64,000 bases of DNA from Chrysogorgia sp. JL179-B06 (taxonomy: Eukaryota; Cnidaria; Anthozoa; Scleralcyonacea; Chrysogorgiidae). Made by a program: the position numbers and the translations under genes. Every line of letters starts with the position of its first letter. Positions within the stretch are counted from its first letter, which is position 1. Shown one piece after another: positions 62,535 through 64,000 of this stretch. A model generated the notes under the pieces. The model was not told the origin of the DNA, searched no databases, and saw only the letters and a program-made list of their open reading frames with translations. The stretch covers positions 1,690,501 to 1,754,500 of the forward strand of contig JAYKKM010000471.1 in NCBI GenBank assembly GCA_035772405.1, given 5' to 3'.

Positions 62535-64000
62535 TTAACATGGACTATTTTGTATTGGCCCAAGGACACTTCCTTGTGGAACCCCGGATCGTAAAGGCCG
62601 CTCAGAGGACTGGTCATCTGGAACATATACTGTAAAAGTTCTTTCCGTCAGATAGGACTTGAACCATTTGTAAGCATTTCCAATAATTCCATACCTAGAG
62701 AAAAGTCTGTATAGTAGAATTTCGTGATCTATAGTATCAAAAGCAGCAGAAAGGTCTAGTAGTAGTAATATCACTGAACTGTTATTATCAATAGCTTTTA
62801 AAATGTCATTTTGGACCTTTATTTGTGCAGTCTCAGTACTATGGTGCTTTTTATATGCGGATTGCATAGGTTCATCCAAGTTATTAGTGGTGATATGTTG
62901 ACACAATTGAACTGCTACGACTTTTTCTATACATTTGGATATGAATTTGAGATGGGCCGAAAACTGGAGTAATCATCAGTGTTGAGAGTCTCCTTCTTTA
63001 GGCGTGGATCAAGGGCGGCGCGTTTCAAAGATACTGGTACGGTAGCACTGTCCAGGGAGATGTTAACCATTTTAGTGATGATCGGGAGATCAGTGAAACA
63101 TTCCTTTAGGACTTTTGCTGGAATTGGATGTAGAATACATGACTTTGTAGCTATTTTCTTAATAAGTACTGATAGTTCCCCCTCGTTTGTTGGAGTGAAA
63201 AATTCAAGCTCAGGTTGACTAGGCTGAGGGAGGACTGACAGAGCCAGCAGATTTCGTCAACAAGTCGTTTCTGATGACATTTACCTTATTTTGAAAGAAG
63301 TCTGCAAATTTGTTGGCAAGTTCCTCAGCAGAGATGCACGGTGGATAAATTCTGTCTGCTGTCACATGAAACATCCTTTCAATTTTTCTAAAAAGTTCTT
63401 TCTGATCAGACCCACATGCATTTATCATGTTCGTATAATAGTTTGTCTTTATAGTAGCAATAAGTTTGTTAACAACGACGCATTGTTGAGTATATAGCTC
63501 TCTATCAACTGTAAGTTTACTGTTTCTCCATCGACGTTCCAAACGCCGCTTTACTATATATTTTGTTTATGGATTTCAGGTGTAAACCAAGAAGTAATTG
63601 GACGTAATGTTTTTATCTTTCTCTTTTCAGGTGCGTAGGTATTTATTAATGCTGAAAGCGTATTATCATAAGATTCAGATAGAGCATTCAAAGACGTGCT
63701 GGATGTATCAAGTAGTCCAGAGTTTTTGATGTCATTTCGAAGACCGTTGAAATCAATTGACTTTAAACTTCTATATGACATTACTTTCCTCGTTAGATTT
63801 GGTTTTGCAAGCATGAGTTTGCAGTTAACAGCAAAATGGTCTGAGATGGCTGGATTTATTACGTTTATTCTTCACAATATCATCACCGGACCTTGAGAGA
63901 AGAAGATCCAGCGTGTGATCCTTCCTGTGAGTAGCCTCATGCACGTGGTTTACATAATCAAACGAGGCAATCAAGCTTAGGAACTTCTTTGCTGATACAT
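62535..64000 (-). mobile_element. CR1/L2-like LINE with endonuclease, running off the right edge
   Basis: From the right edge on the minus strand: end of an apurinic-type endonuclease (DHTLDLLLSR, later ISDHFAVNCKLM near 63840 with the SDH motif), linker with RPITSWFTPEIH, RRWRNSKLTVDRELY and LANKFADFFQNKVNVIRNDL, then after a degraded part MQSAYKKHHSTETAQIKVQN, LLLLDLSAAFDTIDHEILLY (motif A) and PLRSGVPQGSVLGPIQNS, where it stops near 62535. The region after motif B and the 3' end are lost. Several frameshifts. Confidence 0.8.

Overview
The window is animal DNA, AT-rich and crowded with repeats. An integrated Polinton/adintovirus-like DNA virus fills the first ~10.9 kb, and about 53 kb of nested retroelements, DNA-transposon derivatives, satellites and microsatellites follow. 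No ordinary host protein-coding gene could be supported. The mix (Polinton with chromodomain integrase, Penelope-like elements with GIY-YIG endonuclease and hammerhead ribozymes, several LINEs with restriction-like endonuclease, CR1-like LINEs, a BEL/Pao element, many MITEs) suggests a marine invertebrate, most likely a cnidarian. That assignment is inference.

Polinton region (1-10.9 kb). A thymidine kinase enters from the left edge. A leftward block follows: Bro-N/VRR-NUC/zinc-finger protein, a 46-residue arginine-rich peptide, a 68-residue possible myristoyl protein, a fibre-like protein, and a C-terminally membrane-anchored protein. A rightward block starts only 23 bp from that block's first gene: two paralogous putative capsid-associated proteins, DDE integrase with chromodomain, a membrane-active protein, a major-capsid-like gene broken by one frameshift, a packaging ATPase, and a 170-residue protein. 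A hairpin with a T-run and short tandem repeats close the block. DNA polymerase B and the maturation protease are not in the window and may lie to the left. Spacing between genes is mostly 0-52 bp, as in a virus.

Host repeats. 11.6-15.9 kb: short satellites, a CR1-like LINE, a tRNA-like SINE, a LINE remnant and a TTAA-flanked MITE. 17-26 kb: a Penelope-like nest with at least four good hammerhead ribozymes, a perfect 65-bp-arm palindrome and long TA microsatellites. 26.8-34 kb: five LINE pieces, mostly with restriction-like endonuclease, whose ends repeatedly meet (ATT)n microsatellites. 34-42.4 kb: MITEs, foldbacks and CR1-like LINEs. 43-51 kb: a 22-bp satellite array interrupted by a foldback insertion, a TTAA MITE and a BEL/Pao retrotransposon that itself carries a DNA-transposon insertion. 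51-57 kb: a hAT-like element and small inverted-repeat elements. 57-64 kb: three LINEs and a reverse-strand Penelope-like element.

The Polinton genes make sense together as a virion programme (capsid, fibre, membrane proteins, ATPase), an integration step (integrase) and nucleotide/DNA metabolism (thymidine kinase, nuclease). Most reading frames are intact, so the insertion looks fairly young; the capsid-gene break is the one clear defect.
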